The translations under genes and the position numbers were made by a program. This document shows, in pieces, positions 33,940-41,971 of a DNA stretch of 46,118 bases (positions are counted from its first letter, which is position 1; each line of letters opens with the position of its first letter). A model generated the notes under the pieces. That model did no database searches, was not told where the DNA came from, and saw only the letters and a list, made by a program, of their open reading frames with translations. The DNA lies in assembly GCA_016931855.1 (NCBI GenBank), contig JAFGDZ010000045.1, forward strand, positions 1-46,118, written 5' to 3'. This DNA comes from Bacteroidales bacterium (GTDB taxonomy: Bacteria > Bacteroidota > Bacteroidia > Bacteroidales > Tenuifilaceae).

Positions 33940-34910
33940 TTCTTTATAATCAGCTTACAGAAAATCCTGGTCCCGATGAGGCCGATGTTCTCGATCAGGT
34001 AAACGTGGTAAAGGAGATGCTTTTGTTTCATGGTGTTGAGGTTAAGGAACTTCAATTCTCATTGGACTTGGCTAAGGTAAAGCGAGAACTGGAGCTCCTT
34101 AACCCCGATTTTGTTTTTAATCTGGTAGAGTCTGTAAACAACAAGGGCAGCTTGGTGTACTTGGCTCCCTCATTGCTTTCGTCTATGCGCATACCTTACA
34201 CTGGTTCGCTGCTTGAGCCCATGTTTGTTACCTCGTCAAAAACACTAGCAAAAGAGCGCATGCTAAGTGCGGGCATACCCACGGCGCAGTGGTTTGCCGT
34301 GGGCAGCCCTCAGCCCTTTGATCCAAACAAAACGTACATTGTTAAACCCTTGTGGGAAGATGGTTCCCTTGGTCTTGACGAGCATTGCGTGTTCTCGGGT
34401 GCTAATCCTGAGCTTAACAGGCTCGTGGCAACGCTTAGTCCCGATGAGTTCTTTGTAGAGGAGTTTATAGATGGGCGTGAGTTCAACATATCCATTCTGG
34501 CCAATGGGCATCGTCCTCAGGTGCTATCTCCTGCCGAGATAGTATTTGATGCTTTTCCCGCTGGTAAGCCCAAGGTGGTTGGGTACACCGCTAAATGGGT
34601 TGAGGATAGCTTTGAGTATAAGCACACCAATAGAACCTTTAATTTCTCTGGCTCAGACTTGGAACTGCTCGAAAAGCTACGCCTGCTTACTGAGAGGTGC
34701 TGGGATGTTTTTTCGTTGAATGGGTATGCACGGGTTGATTTTAGAGTTGATTCTGCTGGAAACCCAATTGTGCTTGAAATTAATGCCAATCCCTGTATTT
34801 CTCCCGATAGCGGCTTTTATGCAGCATGTGAACAGTCGGGTATAGCGTTTGCTCAAGCGGTTAAGCGAATTGTAAACAACGCCCCACATCTTACCAAGCA
34901 CATATCGTGA
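33918..34910 (+). CDS. ATP-grasp ligase, D-Ala-D-Ala ligase-like (second of two)
   Basis: 330 aa, only distantly similar to its neighbour. It has 'DFVFNLVESVNNKG' (64-77), Lys143 ('IVKPLWEDGSLG'), 'VEEFIDGREFNISI' (180-193), Asp274 ('ARVDFRVD') and the metal pair Glu287 and Asn289 ('LEINANPCISPDSGF'). All ATP- and metal-binding positions look intact, so it is probably an active carboxylate-amine ligase. The ATG lies inside the end of the first ligase gene (22-bp overlap), implying coupled translation and perhaps a protein complex or successive steps. Substrate unknown. The family-level call is firm, the pathway role is inference. Confidence 0.9.
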   Translation: MPNILCVVLYNQLTENPGPDEADVLDQVNVVKEMLLFHGVEVKELQFSLDLAKVKRELELLNPDFVFNLVESVNNKGSLVYLAPSLLSSMRIPYTGSLLEPMFVTSSKTLAKERMLSAGIPTAQWFAVGSPQPFDPNKTYIVKPLWEDGSLGLDEHCVFSGANPELNRLVATLSPDEFFVEEFIDGREFNISILANGHRPQVLSPAEIVFDAFPAGKPKVVGYTAKWVEDSFEYKHTNRTFNFSGSDLELLEKLRLLTERCWDVFSLNGYARVDFRVDSAGNPIVLEINANPCISPDSGFYAACEQSGIAFAQAVKRIVNNAPHLTKHIS

Positions 34911-34919
34911 AACATCTGT

Positions 34920-34956
34920 TTGTATAGTTCGGCATATTTGTGCTATAACTATACAA
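34920..34956. promoter_or_regulatory. Inverted repeat, operator-like, before the second GNAT gene
   Basis: Perfect 10-bp arms (34920-34929 TTGTATAGTT / 34947-34956 AACTATACAA) with a 17-nt spacer, in the 87-base gap between the second ATP-grasp gene and the GNAT gene. The AT-rich arms and long spacer suit a protein-binding site better than a terminator. The nearby Lrp/AsnC regulator is a candidate binder. Confidence 0.45.
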
Positions 34957-34997
34957 TGGACGTTTTATTTGTGCATTCATATACAGAAATTTGAGAG

Positions 34998-35498
34998 ATG
35001 AAAAGCAATATAACCCTAAGGTTTGCCCCTGTAGAGTCCGATCCAGAAATGGTTCGCGAAATAGTTACCTCAACTGGTTTTTTTCAAGATCACGAAATTC
35101 CTGTGGCCGTTGAACTTGTTGAGGAGCGTCTGGCAAAGGGCGAGGAGAGTGGCTACTTCTTTGTTTTTGCCGATGCTGATGGCAAAACCGTTTCCTATGC
35201 CTGTTTTGGCCCAATTCCTTGCACTATTGGTAGCTTTGATTTGTACTGGATTGCAACTCATGCCGATTATAGGGGTAAGGGAATTGGAAAGGATATTCTA
35301 CTGGCGGTTGAGCGTGAGGTTGTAAGAATGAACGGGCGCAGAATCTACATCGAAACATCATCAAAGCCGCTATATGGGCCAACTCGTTATTTTTACCTAT
35401 CAAATGGCTATAGCATAGAGGCAACACTAAAAGATTTCTACGATATTAACGATCATAAGGTAATGTTTTCAAGGGGTGTGCTGGCTGATACTCTTTAA
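34998..35498 (+). CDS. GNAT family N-acetyltransferase
   Basis: 166 aa, single GNAT domain. The acetyl-CoA binding loop is 'ADYRGKGIGKDIL' (89-101), preceded by the strand 'FDLYWIATH' and followed by 'RRIYIETSS' and 'TRYFYLSNGYS', a typical GNAT C-terminal half. It transfers an acetyl group to an amine. It follows the ATP-grasp pair on the same strand after 87 bases and is followed by an Lrp-type regulator, so it probably belongs to the same pathway. The substrate is not predictable. Confidence 0.9.
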   Translation: MKSNITLRFAPVESDPEMVREIVTSTGFFQDHEIPVAVELVEERLAKGEESGYFFVFADADGKTVSYACFGPIPCTIGSFDLYWIATHADYRGKGIGKDILLAVEREVVRMNGRRIYIETSSKPLYGPTRYFYLSNGYSIEATLKDFYDINDHKVMFSRGVLADTL

Positions 35499-35536
35499 TT
35501 ATCATTTTTAGGGGATGTTTTCTGTAATTTTTATGC

Positions 35537-35544
35537 TATTTTTG
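35537..35544 (+). promoter_or_regulatory. -7 promoter element for the Lrp/AsnC gene
   Basis: TATTTTTG (TAnnTTTG) 47-54 bases upstream of the ATG at 35591. Confidence 0.5.
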
Positions 35545-35590
35545 CTTACAAATTATTATTTTTATTTGCTATTACATACTAAATTGTAAC

Positions 35591-36091
35591 ATGATGGCCG
35601 AAAAGTATATGGTTGATGTTATAGACCAGAAAATACTCTCATATCTGGTAAAGAATGCGCGTATGCCTTTTTTGGAGATTGCCCGTGAGTGCGGAATCTC
35701 TGGCGCAGCAATTCATCAGCGTGTTAAGAAGATGGAAGAGGCGGGCATTATTGCCGGTTCCAGAATGATTGTTAAGCCAAAAGCCTTAGGTTTTGATGTT
35801 TGTGCTTTTGTGGGTGTTCGTTTTTCTGCTGCAAACCAGTACGAGGGGGTTGTTGAGGATTTGAAGCAAATGCCTGAAGTTGTAGAGTGCCATTTTATTA
35901 CAGGTGGATATGGGTTGCTACTAAAGCTGTTTTGCCGCGATAATGAGCATCTTATGGAAGTTCTAGTTAACACTATTCAAAATATTCCTGGTATTTCAGA
36001 TACCGAGACCTTTATATCGCTCGATCAAGCCTTTGAGCGTCAGGTTTACGTTAAGGATAAGAGCGTTATTAGAAATAGGCGCGAGAAGTAG
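35591..36091 (+). CDS. Lrp/AsnC family transcriptional regulator
   Basis: 166 aa. Residues about 10-60 are the AsnC-type HTH ('DQKILSYLVKNARMPFLEIA' then 'GISGAAIHQRVKKMEEAGII'), and residues about 70-150 the ligand-binding RAM domain ('VCAFVGVRF ... VVECHFITGGYGLLLKLF'). Members sense amino acids or related small molecules and form octamers. It has its own promoter element and ends the block that begins with the GNAT-APAH fusion, on the same strand. A local regulator of that cluster is likely but not shown. Met2 and Met7 are alternative starts. Confidence 0.93.
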   Translation: MMAEKYMVDVIDQKILSYLVKNARMPFLEIARECGISGAAIHQRVKKMEEAGIIAGSRMIVKPKALGFDVCAFVGVRFSAANQYEGVVEDLKQMPEVVECHFITGGYGLLLKLFCRDNEHLMEVLVNTIQNIPGISDTETFISLDQAFERQVYVKDKSVIRNRREK

Positions 36092-36127
36092 GCTCCTTCT
36101 TATCAGCCTTTGTTATTAGTGTTTCCG

Positions 36128-38704
36128 CTAAACAAGGTAGTAGCTAATTTTCATTAGCAGCTCTTCCTTTCTAATGGGCTTGGTAATATAATCATTGGCT
36201 CCTGCTTTAATACCCCGTTCCATTTCGTCGTTAAAAACAAAGGCGGTTTGTACAATAATGGGTATTTTTTTGCTATCAGAGCGTATCTGCTTTATTGCAT
36301 CAATGCCATTCATTATGGGCATTTGTATGTCCATTAGGATAAGATCTATTTTAGGATTCTGCTTGTAAATAGCAAGGGCTTCAACCCCGTTTTTTGCCCA
36401 TAATAGGTTAATTCTACTTTTTGCCAGAATTGCTCTAATTAATAAGTAGTTAGACTCTGCATCTTCGGCAATTAGTATTGTTTTTCCTTCAAGCGGTTTG
36501 CTGTGGTTGTAGCTAACTTCCCCTGGAATAGCTGGGTTGCCGTTAGTTACTTGCTTGTTTGGAAGGGTGAAGTTGAACGTTGAGCCCTTGCCAACCTCGG
36601 AGTTGAGCCAAATGGCTCCTCCCATAAGCCCAATAAGCTGTCGGCAAATGGTTAATCCTAGTCCAGTTCCAGCATAAACCCGATGGTTTCCAGTGCTGTA
36701 GTCTAGCTTGCTAAATCGTCCAAAAATAAACTCGAACTTATCTTTCGGGACTCCAATGCCTGTATCCTTAACGTAAAAGAGTATCTTCTCCTCGTTGTAC
36801 TTCTTAAATCCAATGGTAATTGTTCCTTTGTCGGTAAACTTTAACGCATTGTGAATAAGGTTGGAAAGTATTTGTCTTAGCCTATTTTTATCTGTTTGTA
36901 GCGTTAAGTCCTTTAAGTTTCCTTCGTACTCAAGTTCTATTGAAGGCTCATTCTTTGCTAATATGTTCTTTTCTTGGTCAAACACGTTAAGTAGCTCTGT
37001 TAGCGCATCTGTAACCTTTACGTGTGAGTACAATATCTTTATTTGCCCCGACTCTATTAACGATATATCTATAATGTCGTTAATTAGGCTCATTAGGTTC
37101 TCTGCGTTTGCTTTAATCAGCTTAAGAAAATCCGATTTTTCTGTTTCGTTTAGGTTTGGAGAGAACAAAAGGTTGCTAAAGCCAAGAATGGCATTCATTG
37201 GAGTTCTAATCTCATGGCTCATGTTTGCAAGGAATGCGGTTTTTAGCCTATCGGCCTCTTCGGCCTTTTCCTTTGCAACTTTTAAATCTCTGGTTCTATC
37301 CTCAATTATAGCCTCAAGTTGTGCGTAATGGTGCTGTAACTCGTCTTCGGCTTTTTGGCGCTGGGCAATTTCGGCTAGTAGGGCGTTGTTTGTTATGCTT
37401 TTGAGCCTGAACTTGCTGTATATTAAATAGGTTATTGATATTAACCCAGCAGCGGCTATGCCGAGTAATGCAATCCAGAAGAAGAGCTTCTTTTGCTCCG
37501 ATTCCTTTAGTGCCTGCTCTTTTGAGAGGAGCTCTATTTGTCGCTGATTTGCTTGAAACTGGTACTTTGCTTCAAGTTCCATTAGCAGTTTACGCTTCTC
37601 ATCGCTAAAAACGGAATCCCTAATTTCGTTATGCTTTTTTAGCCGCTCAAACGCTGCGGTGTAGTCTCCTTGCTTTTGGTATAAATCCGATTGTGCTTGG
37701 CTTATGCTAAATAGTATTGGTTTTGAGTTGCTCTTTTCTGCTATACTCCAAGCCTTAAAGTACGCCTTTTCGGCTCTTTTGGTGTTGCCTAGTCCTGCGT
37801 GGGACTTGCCAATAAAGAATAGGGTATTAGACATTCCCTCGCTATTGTTAACCGATGAGTAGTAGCTAAAGGCGCTGTCGAAAAGTTCTACGGCTTTTGA
37901 GTACTTGTTTTGTCGGTAGTGAATAGTTCCAATATTAAGCAGCGTGTTGGCGATGCTCAGGTTATCTTTTTGATTCGATTTGAGCTTAAGCGCTTTTTGT
38001 AGGTAGGCTAGCGCCTTGTCAAACTGGTTTGATTCGCTATATATCCTTCCAATGTTGTTTAGAGCCTTGGACATGCCCTGCTCGTAATTGTTATCCTCGC
38101 ATATCCTAAGGCTTTTTTGGTAAAAATCTAGAGCTATTAGGCTTTCCCCAAAGTAGAAGTAGATGTTTCCTATTTCTCTAACTAAATCGGCTTGTCTCTC
38201 AGGGAGCTTTAGGGCTCCAACTATAGTAAGAGCCTCTTGACTATAGTCAAGCGCATTCTTAAAGTCGCCAACCTTGGTGTATATTAGGCTGTATGAGTGG
38301 TAAACTTCGGCCAGAAGAGCGCTATCTTGTGCTCCTTTTGTGGATACCTCTGCTGCTTTTGCAACTTCTAGCGCTTTTTTGTAATCTCCTTGGATGTAGA
38401 ATGATTTGCTAATTACTAGTTCGGCTTTCCCTCTTGCCTTTGTGTTGCCTAGCGACTGAGCAAGATTTTTGGCCAGTACTGCGTATTCGTTTGCAAGGAG
38501 TGGGTCGGTTTTAATTATCTCGTTAGATGCCTCAATTAGAATTTCAAGTTTTGCAGAGTCGCTTGCACTGGCAAGCAGCTTGTTAATGCTGTCAAGGTCA
38601 ATAGGTCTTTCGGCTTTAGCTACAATCAGCACAACTAGCATAACCAGCATGATGCTAATTGTGTGTAAGGCTTTTTTTAAGGCATTAACGCGTTGCTTAG
38701 GCAT
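36128..38704 (-). CDS. TPR-containing hybrid histidine kinase with receiver domain
   Basis: 865 aa from the ORF start at 38725; Met8 (ATG at 38704) is preferred since it begins a basic-then-hydrophobic signal segment. Residue numbers below use the long form. Signal/TM segment (about 20-37), extracytoplasmic TPR repeats (about 80-375, with 'ALNNIGRIYSESNQFDKALAY' type units), TM helix (413-435), coiled coil, HisKA with His504 ('ANMSHEIRTPMN'), HATPase with 'NLIHNALKF', 'DTGIGVPKDKFEFIF' and 'GTGLGL', and a receiver with Asp799 ('LILMDIQMP'). No other output domain. It lies convergent to the Lrp gene. Signal unknown. Confidence 0.95.
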   Translation of the reverse strand: MPKQRVNALKKALHTISIMLVMLVVLIVAKAERPIDLDSINKLLASASDSAKLEILIEASNEIIKTDPLLANEYAVLAKNLAQSLGNTKARGKAELVISKSFYIQGDYKKALEVAKAAEVSTKGAQDSALLAEVYHSYSLIYTKVGDFKNALDYSQEALTIVGALKLPERQADLVREIGNIYFYFGESLIALDFYQKSLRICEDNNYEQGMSKALNNIGRIYSESNQFDKALAYLQKALKLKSNQKDNLSIANTLLNIGTIHYRQNKYSKAVELFDSAFSYYSSVNNSEGMSNTLFFIGKSHAGLGNTKRAEKAYFKAWSIAEKSNSKPILFSISQAQSDLYQKQGDYTAAFERLKKHNEIRDSVFSDEKRKLLMELEAKYQFQANQRQIELLSKEQALKESEQKKLFFWIALLGIAAAGLISITYLIYSKFRLKSITNNALLAEIAQRQKAEDELQHHYAQLEAIIEDRTRDLKVAKEKAEEADRLKTAFLANMSHEIRTPMNAILGFSNLLFSPNLNETEKSDFLKLIKANAENLMSLINDIIDISLIESGQIKILYSHVKVTDALTELLNVFDQEKNILAKNEPSIELEYEGNLKDLTLQTDKNRLRQILSNLIHNALKFTDKGTITIGFKKYNEEKILFYVKDTGIGVPKDKFEFIFGRFSKLDYSTGNHRVYAGTGLGLTICRQLIGLMGGAIWLNSEVGKGSTFNFTLPNKQVTNGNPAIPGEVSYNHSKPLEGKTILIAEDAESNYLLIRAILAKSRINLLWAKNGVEALAIYKQNPKIDLILMDIQMPIMNGIDAIKQIRSDSKKIPIIVQTAFVFNDEMERGIKAGANDYITKPIRKEELLMKISYYLV

Positions 38705-38813
38705 GTAATAGTATTGAGCGAACAATTTATAAAACCGGCATCAATTTATCAAATGTTTGGGTTGTTTAAAACTCTTTGGCGTAATGTGGCTACACCCATT
38801 ATGGGAAAAGAAA

Positions 38814-38840
38814 AAGGGAGCGTTGTTACAACGCTCCCTT
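38814..38840 (-). terminator. Intrinsic terminator of the small charged protein gene
   Basis: Near-perfect palindrome with 12-bp usable stem and 3-nt loop, followed on the minus strand by a long T-rich tail, 30 bases past the stop codon. Confidence 0.9.
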
Positions 38841-38869
38841 ACTAGCACCTTTTGTGCACATATTCTCAG

Positions 38870-39100
38870 TTAATTCTCATCTTCGTCATCTTCATCATAA
38901 TCTTCGTCTTCATAATAGTCTTCATCATCAAAAACCATGTCGTTGTAGTCGATATCATCAAGCTCGTCTATTTCCTGAAATATCGAACGTTTTTGATTCT
39001 TCTCCTTTTTAACAGGTTTGAGTTTACGTGTCTTTTGAGACTCATCGGATTCGTAGAAATCGCTTTTGCCAGCTTTCTTTGTTTCCTTTTTTGCTTTCAT
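38870..39100 (-). CDS. Small charge-segregated protein (76 aa), function unknown
   Basis: The ATG at 39100 (MKAKKETKKAGK) is preferred to the ORF start at 39127 because the segment before it is not conserved-looking and a purine-rich stretch (AAGGCCTGAA) precedes it. The first half is strongly basic, with about one Lys in three residues; the last 30 residues are almost only Asp, Glu and Tyr. No cysteine, TM segment or signal. A dedicated terminator supports a real gene. Such polar small proteins may bind nucleic acids or ribosomes or act as chaperone-like factors, but I do not recognise the family. Confidence 0.7.
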   Translation of the reverse strand: MKAKKETKKAGKSDFYESDESQKTRKLKPVKKEKNQKRSIFQEIDELDDIDYNDMVFDDEDYYEDEDYDEDDEDEN

Positions 39101-39368
39101 TTCAGGCCTTGTTAAAATAATACCCAATCTTTTGGTAAGTTAATACTTTGATTAACAATTGCTTTAAATGGTTCGTTGTAATGCAATTTTAAGGATTTTT
39201 TTGAACTTGTAGAATCAGCAAACTAAAAAATCGCTAAAAAATCCTAAAATAATATTTGGCAGAGGTTTGATGTTTTTTAAGTTACAGAAAAACAGGTCTT
39301 TATATTAATGTGTTGTGCAACGTGTTTTAGGACACTATGGCTTAAATTAAGCTGCGTCTCTTTTTGGG

Positions 39369-39376
39369 TAACTTTG
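39369..39376 (+). promoter_or_regulatory. -7 promoter element for the AAE-type transporter gene
   Basis: TAACTTTG (TAnnTTTG), 23 bases upstream of the ATG at 39400. It lies inside the ORF's longest version and so argues for the internal start. Confidence 0.6.
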
Positions 39377-39399
39377 TGGTATTCTTAACACCCTATTTT

Positions 39400-40992
39400 A
39401 TGGAAATACTTACCAACCCTGTGTTTGCCCTATTTCTAATTATCTGTATTGGATTCTTACTTGGGCGTATTAAGTTCTTGGGAATTTCGTTTGATGTGTC
39501 GGCCGTAATTTTTGTTGCGTTGGTTTTTGGCCACTACGGAACGGAGATGCCACCTATTATTGAAAAGATAGGCATGGTTCTTTTTATTTTTACAGTTGGG
39601 ATTCAAGCGGGGCCTGGCTTTTTCGACTCTTTTAGGAAAAACGGACGCGAGCTGGCTGTTGTGGCATCGGTTATTATTATTGCGGGAGCACTGGGAACGC
39701 TAGCCTTTATGTATTTCCTTAATCTCGATTCGGCCATTGCGGTGGGGATTCTTTGTGGTGCGCTTACATCTACTCCTGGTTTAACGGTTGCCATTGAAAC
39801 AACGGCGTCGCCTTTGGCTTCCATTGGGTACGGTATTGCTTACCCCTTTGGTGTAATTGGCGTTATTCTGTTTGTTAAGGTTCTGCCTAAGCTTATTCGT
39901 GCCGATATTAAGAAGGAGACGGAGAGCATTGAGAGCGAGTTGCTTAAAAGCTACCCGGTTATGATGCACAAGCACTTTAGGGTAGATAACCATACTGTTT
40001 TTGGTCGCACCCTTAGGGATTTGCGTGTTAGGACTATGACTGGTGCAACCATATCAAGGGTAAAACATGTTGAGGATGCTTTTACTCCATCACCCGAAAC
40101 CATACTGCATCAGGGTGATATTCTAAGAGCCGTTGGTACCGAGGATGGGCTTAAGCGCTTTGCCCTGCTTATTGGCCCTGTGGTTGATGAGGATATAAAC
40201 CTTGGTAAGGAGTACGAGGTGCAATCGGTGCTGGTAACAAATACCGAGGTGGTTAACCGTACCTTGGACGAGCTTAACCTGCATCAGTCGTACAACGCCG
40301 TTATTACTAGGATAAGACGTAGCGGTATTGATATTGCTCCATCTCCCAACCTGCAGGTTAAATTTGGTGATAAGCTGCTGGTTGCCTGTCGTAAGGAGGA
40401 TATGAAACAGATTGTGGCTCTGCTTGGTAACAACGATCAGGGGCTTTCCGATACCGATTTCTTCCCAATTGCCGCAGGTATTGTTTTGGGGATTCTTGCA
40501 GGTCAGCTGCAGCTGTCGTTCCCCGGAAACTTTACGTTTGGCTTGGGTTTAAGCGGGGGAATACTGCTAGTGGCTATTGTTTTAAGCAGTATTGGTCGTA
40601 CTGGCCCTGTTGTGTGGACTATGACTGGCTCTGCCAATCAGTTACTGCGCCAGCTGGGGTTGCTACTATTCCTTGCAGGTGTTGGTACAAGCGCTGGTGC
40701 GCATTTGGTTGAAACCATACAGTCGGCTGGCCTGCAGCTCCTTTTTGTGGGTGCGGCAATAACGCTTATTCCTATGATTGTTGCTGCAATTGTTGGGCGC
40801 TATGTGTATAAACTTAATATACTGCATCTTATGGGAACCATTACTGGAGGTATGACTAGTACTCCAGGTTTGGCTGCTTGCGACTCTATGACCAACAGCA
40901 ACGTACCCAGCACTTCATATGCTGCAGTTTACCCAATTGCTATGGTAGTGCTTATTATTCTGGTTCAGATATTGAGTCTAATCCAATTCTAA
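39400..40992 (+). CDS. AAE-family transporter (aspartate:alanine exchanger/YidE type) with two TrkA-C domains
   Basis: About 530 aa from the ATG at 39400 (MEILTNPVFALF); the ORF opens at 39364, but a promoter element lies between the two. It has two membrane halves, each with the family signature 'TSTPGL' ('GALTSTPGLTVA' and 'GGMTSTPGLAA'), separated by a soluble region with two RCK_C/TrkA-C domains (about residues 185-350). This is the layout of the AAE family, known from aspartate:alanine antiporters and YidE/YbjL. The substrate here is unknown; TrkA-C domains suggest ligand control. It is followed with zero gap by an AEC transporter gene. Confidence 0.93.
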   Translation: MEILTNPVFALFLIICIGFLLGRIKFLGISFDVSAVIFVALVFGHYGTEMPPIIEKIGMVLFIFTVGIQAGPGFFDSFRKNGRELAVVASVIIIAGALGTLAFMYFLNLDSAIAVGILCGALTSTPGLTVAIETTASPLASIGYGIAYPFGVIGVILFVKVLPKLIRADIKKETESIESELLKSYPVMMHKHFRVDNHTVFGRTLRDLRVRTMTGATISRVKHVEDAFTPSPETILHQGDILRAVGTEDGLKRFALLIGPVVDEDINLGKEYEVQSVLVTNTEVVNRTLDELNLHQSYNAVITRIRRSGIDIAPSPNLQVKFGDKLLVACRKEDMKQIVALLGNNDQGLSDTDFFPIAAGIVLGILAGQLQLSFPGNFTFGLGLSGGILLVAIVLSSIGRTGPVVWTMTGSANQLLRQLGLLLFLAGVGTSAGAHLVETIQSAGLQLLFVGAAITLIPMIVAAIVGRYVYKLNILHLMGTITGGMTSTPGLAACDSMTNSNVPSTSYAAVYPIAMVVLIILVQILSLIQF

Positions 40993-41946
40993 ATGGCAAC
41001 CTCTATAATAATCAATCAGCTGCTCATTTTTGGTGTTCTTATTCTTGTTGGATATATCGCAAAGCGATTTAATGTACTATCGGACGAGGGACGCGATGCG
41101 CTAGCTAAGATTGTTATAGAGGTTACCCTTCCCTTTCTTATCTTTTCCACCTTTGCCAAAATGGATTTTTCGCCAGAATTGGCAACGGGTAGCCTACTTG
41201 TTTTTATTCTGGCCTTTGTTAATCTGGTCTTTCTTTTTCTGGCAGGTAGGTTGTCGTCATCGGCTCTTGGCTTGCAACAGCCCCAGCAGGTTGTACATAC
41301 GCTGCACACAATGTTTGGGAACATTGTGTTCCTTGGTTTCCCGCTGCTAGATGCTTTATTCCCCGATGGTCGCGGAATTTTTTATGGTGCCATATACCAG
41401 TTGGCATCAAACACAGTAACCTTTACCTATGGTGTTTACGCACTTAGCCGAGGAACGGAGAGGCAGGGCCTTAAAAGCCTGATTAACGTGAACACCATTG
41501 CTCTTTTTGCTGGTGGTGTGGTAATGCTTTTAGGTATTAAGGTTGATTTTAGGCTCGATACAGCATTTACGGCATTGGGTAAGGCTATAAGTCCACTATC
41601 CATGATTTACATTGGGGCAATACTTGTGGGTATGGATTTTAAAGCAGCCTTTAAGCAGGTTAGCGTTTACATGCTTTGCTTTGTTAAGCTGTTAGTTATG
41701 CCTGTTTTACTTGTTGCTTTGTATGCCTTTGCTATTGATGTTCTAAAAATTGCCTATGACCCCATAACCCTTTTTGTTGTGGGCTTGCAAGCGGCAATGC
41801 CTGCCCAAACAATAGTTGTAGTGCTATCTAGACGATATGGTGCCGATTACAAATTGGCAACATCTAACCTTATGGTAACAACCATACTAAGCATTGTTAC
41901 CTTGCCGTTGGTTTACCTTGCCATTAGCTGGATACTGGCAAAGTAA
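40993..41946 (+). CDS. AEC-family transporter
   Basis: 317 aa with about ten TM helices in two halves. It begins directly after the stop codon of the preceding transporter gene (TAA then ATG), so the two are co-translated. The family (auxin efflux carrier type) includes malate/malonate and other organic-acid permeases. Visible features: 'NVLSDEGRDALAKIVIEVTLPFLIF' near the first helices, and 'GLQAAMPAQTIVVVLSRRYGAD' near the end, typical of the second half. The substrate cannot be read from sequence; pairing with an AAE transporter suggests carboxylate or amino-acid traffic. Confidence 0.9.
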   Translation: MATSIIINQLLIFGVLILVGYIAKRFNVLSDEGRDALAKIVIEVTLPFLIFSTFAKMDFSPELATGSLLVFILAFVNLVFLFLAGRLSSSALGLQQPQQVVHTLHTMFGNIVFLGFPLLDALFPDGRGIFYGAIYQLASNTVTFTYGVYALSRGTERQGLKSLINVNTIALFAGGVVMLLGIKVDFRLDTAFTALGKAISPLSMIYIGAILVGMDFKAAFKQVSVYMLCFVKLLVMPVLLVALYAFAIDVLKIAYDPITLFVVGLQAAMPAQTIVVVLSRRYGADYKLATSNLMVTTILSIVTLPLVYLAISWILAK

Positions 41947-41971
41947 AAAGGCTCATTTCTAATGAGCCTTT
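41947..41971. terminator. Bidirectional terminator overlapping the polA 3' end
   Basis: Perfect 11-bp stem (41947-41957 / 41961-41971) with a 3-nt loop between convergent genes. The right arm contains the last polA codons and its stop (41959-41961). The minus strand runs on into TTTTACTTT. Confidence 0.85.

Noticed and set aside
38852-39115. 87-codon plus-strand ORF rich in Phe, Ile and Val
   Set aside because: It is the complement of the acidic tail of the small charged protein (GAT/GAA repeats read as ATC/TTC), not a membrane protein.
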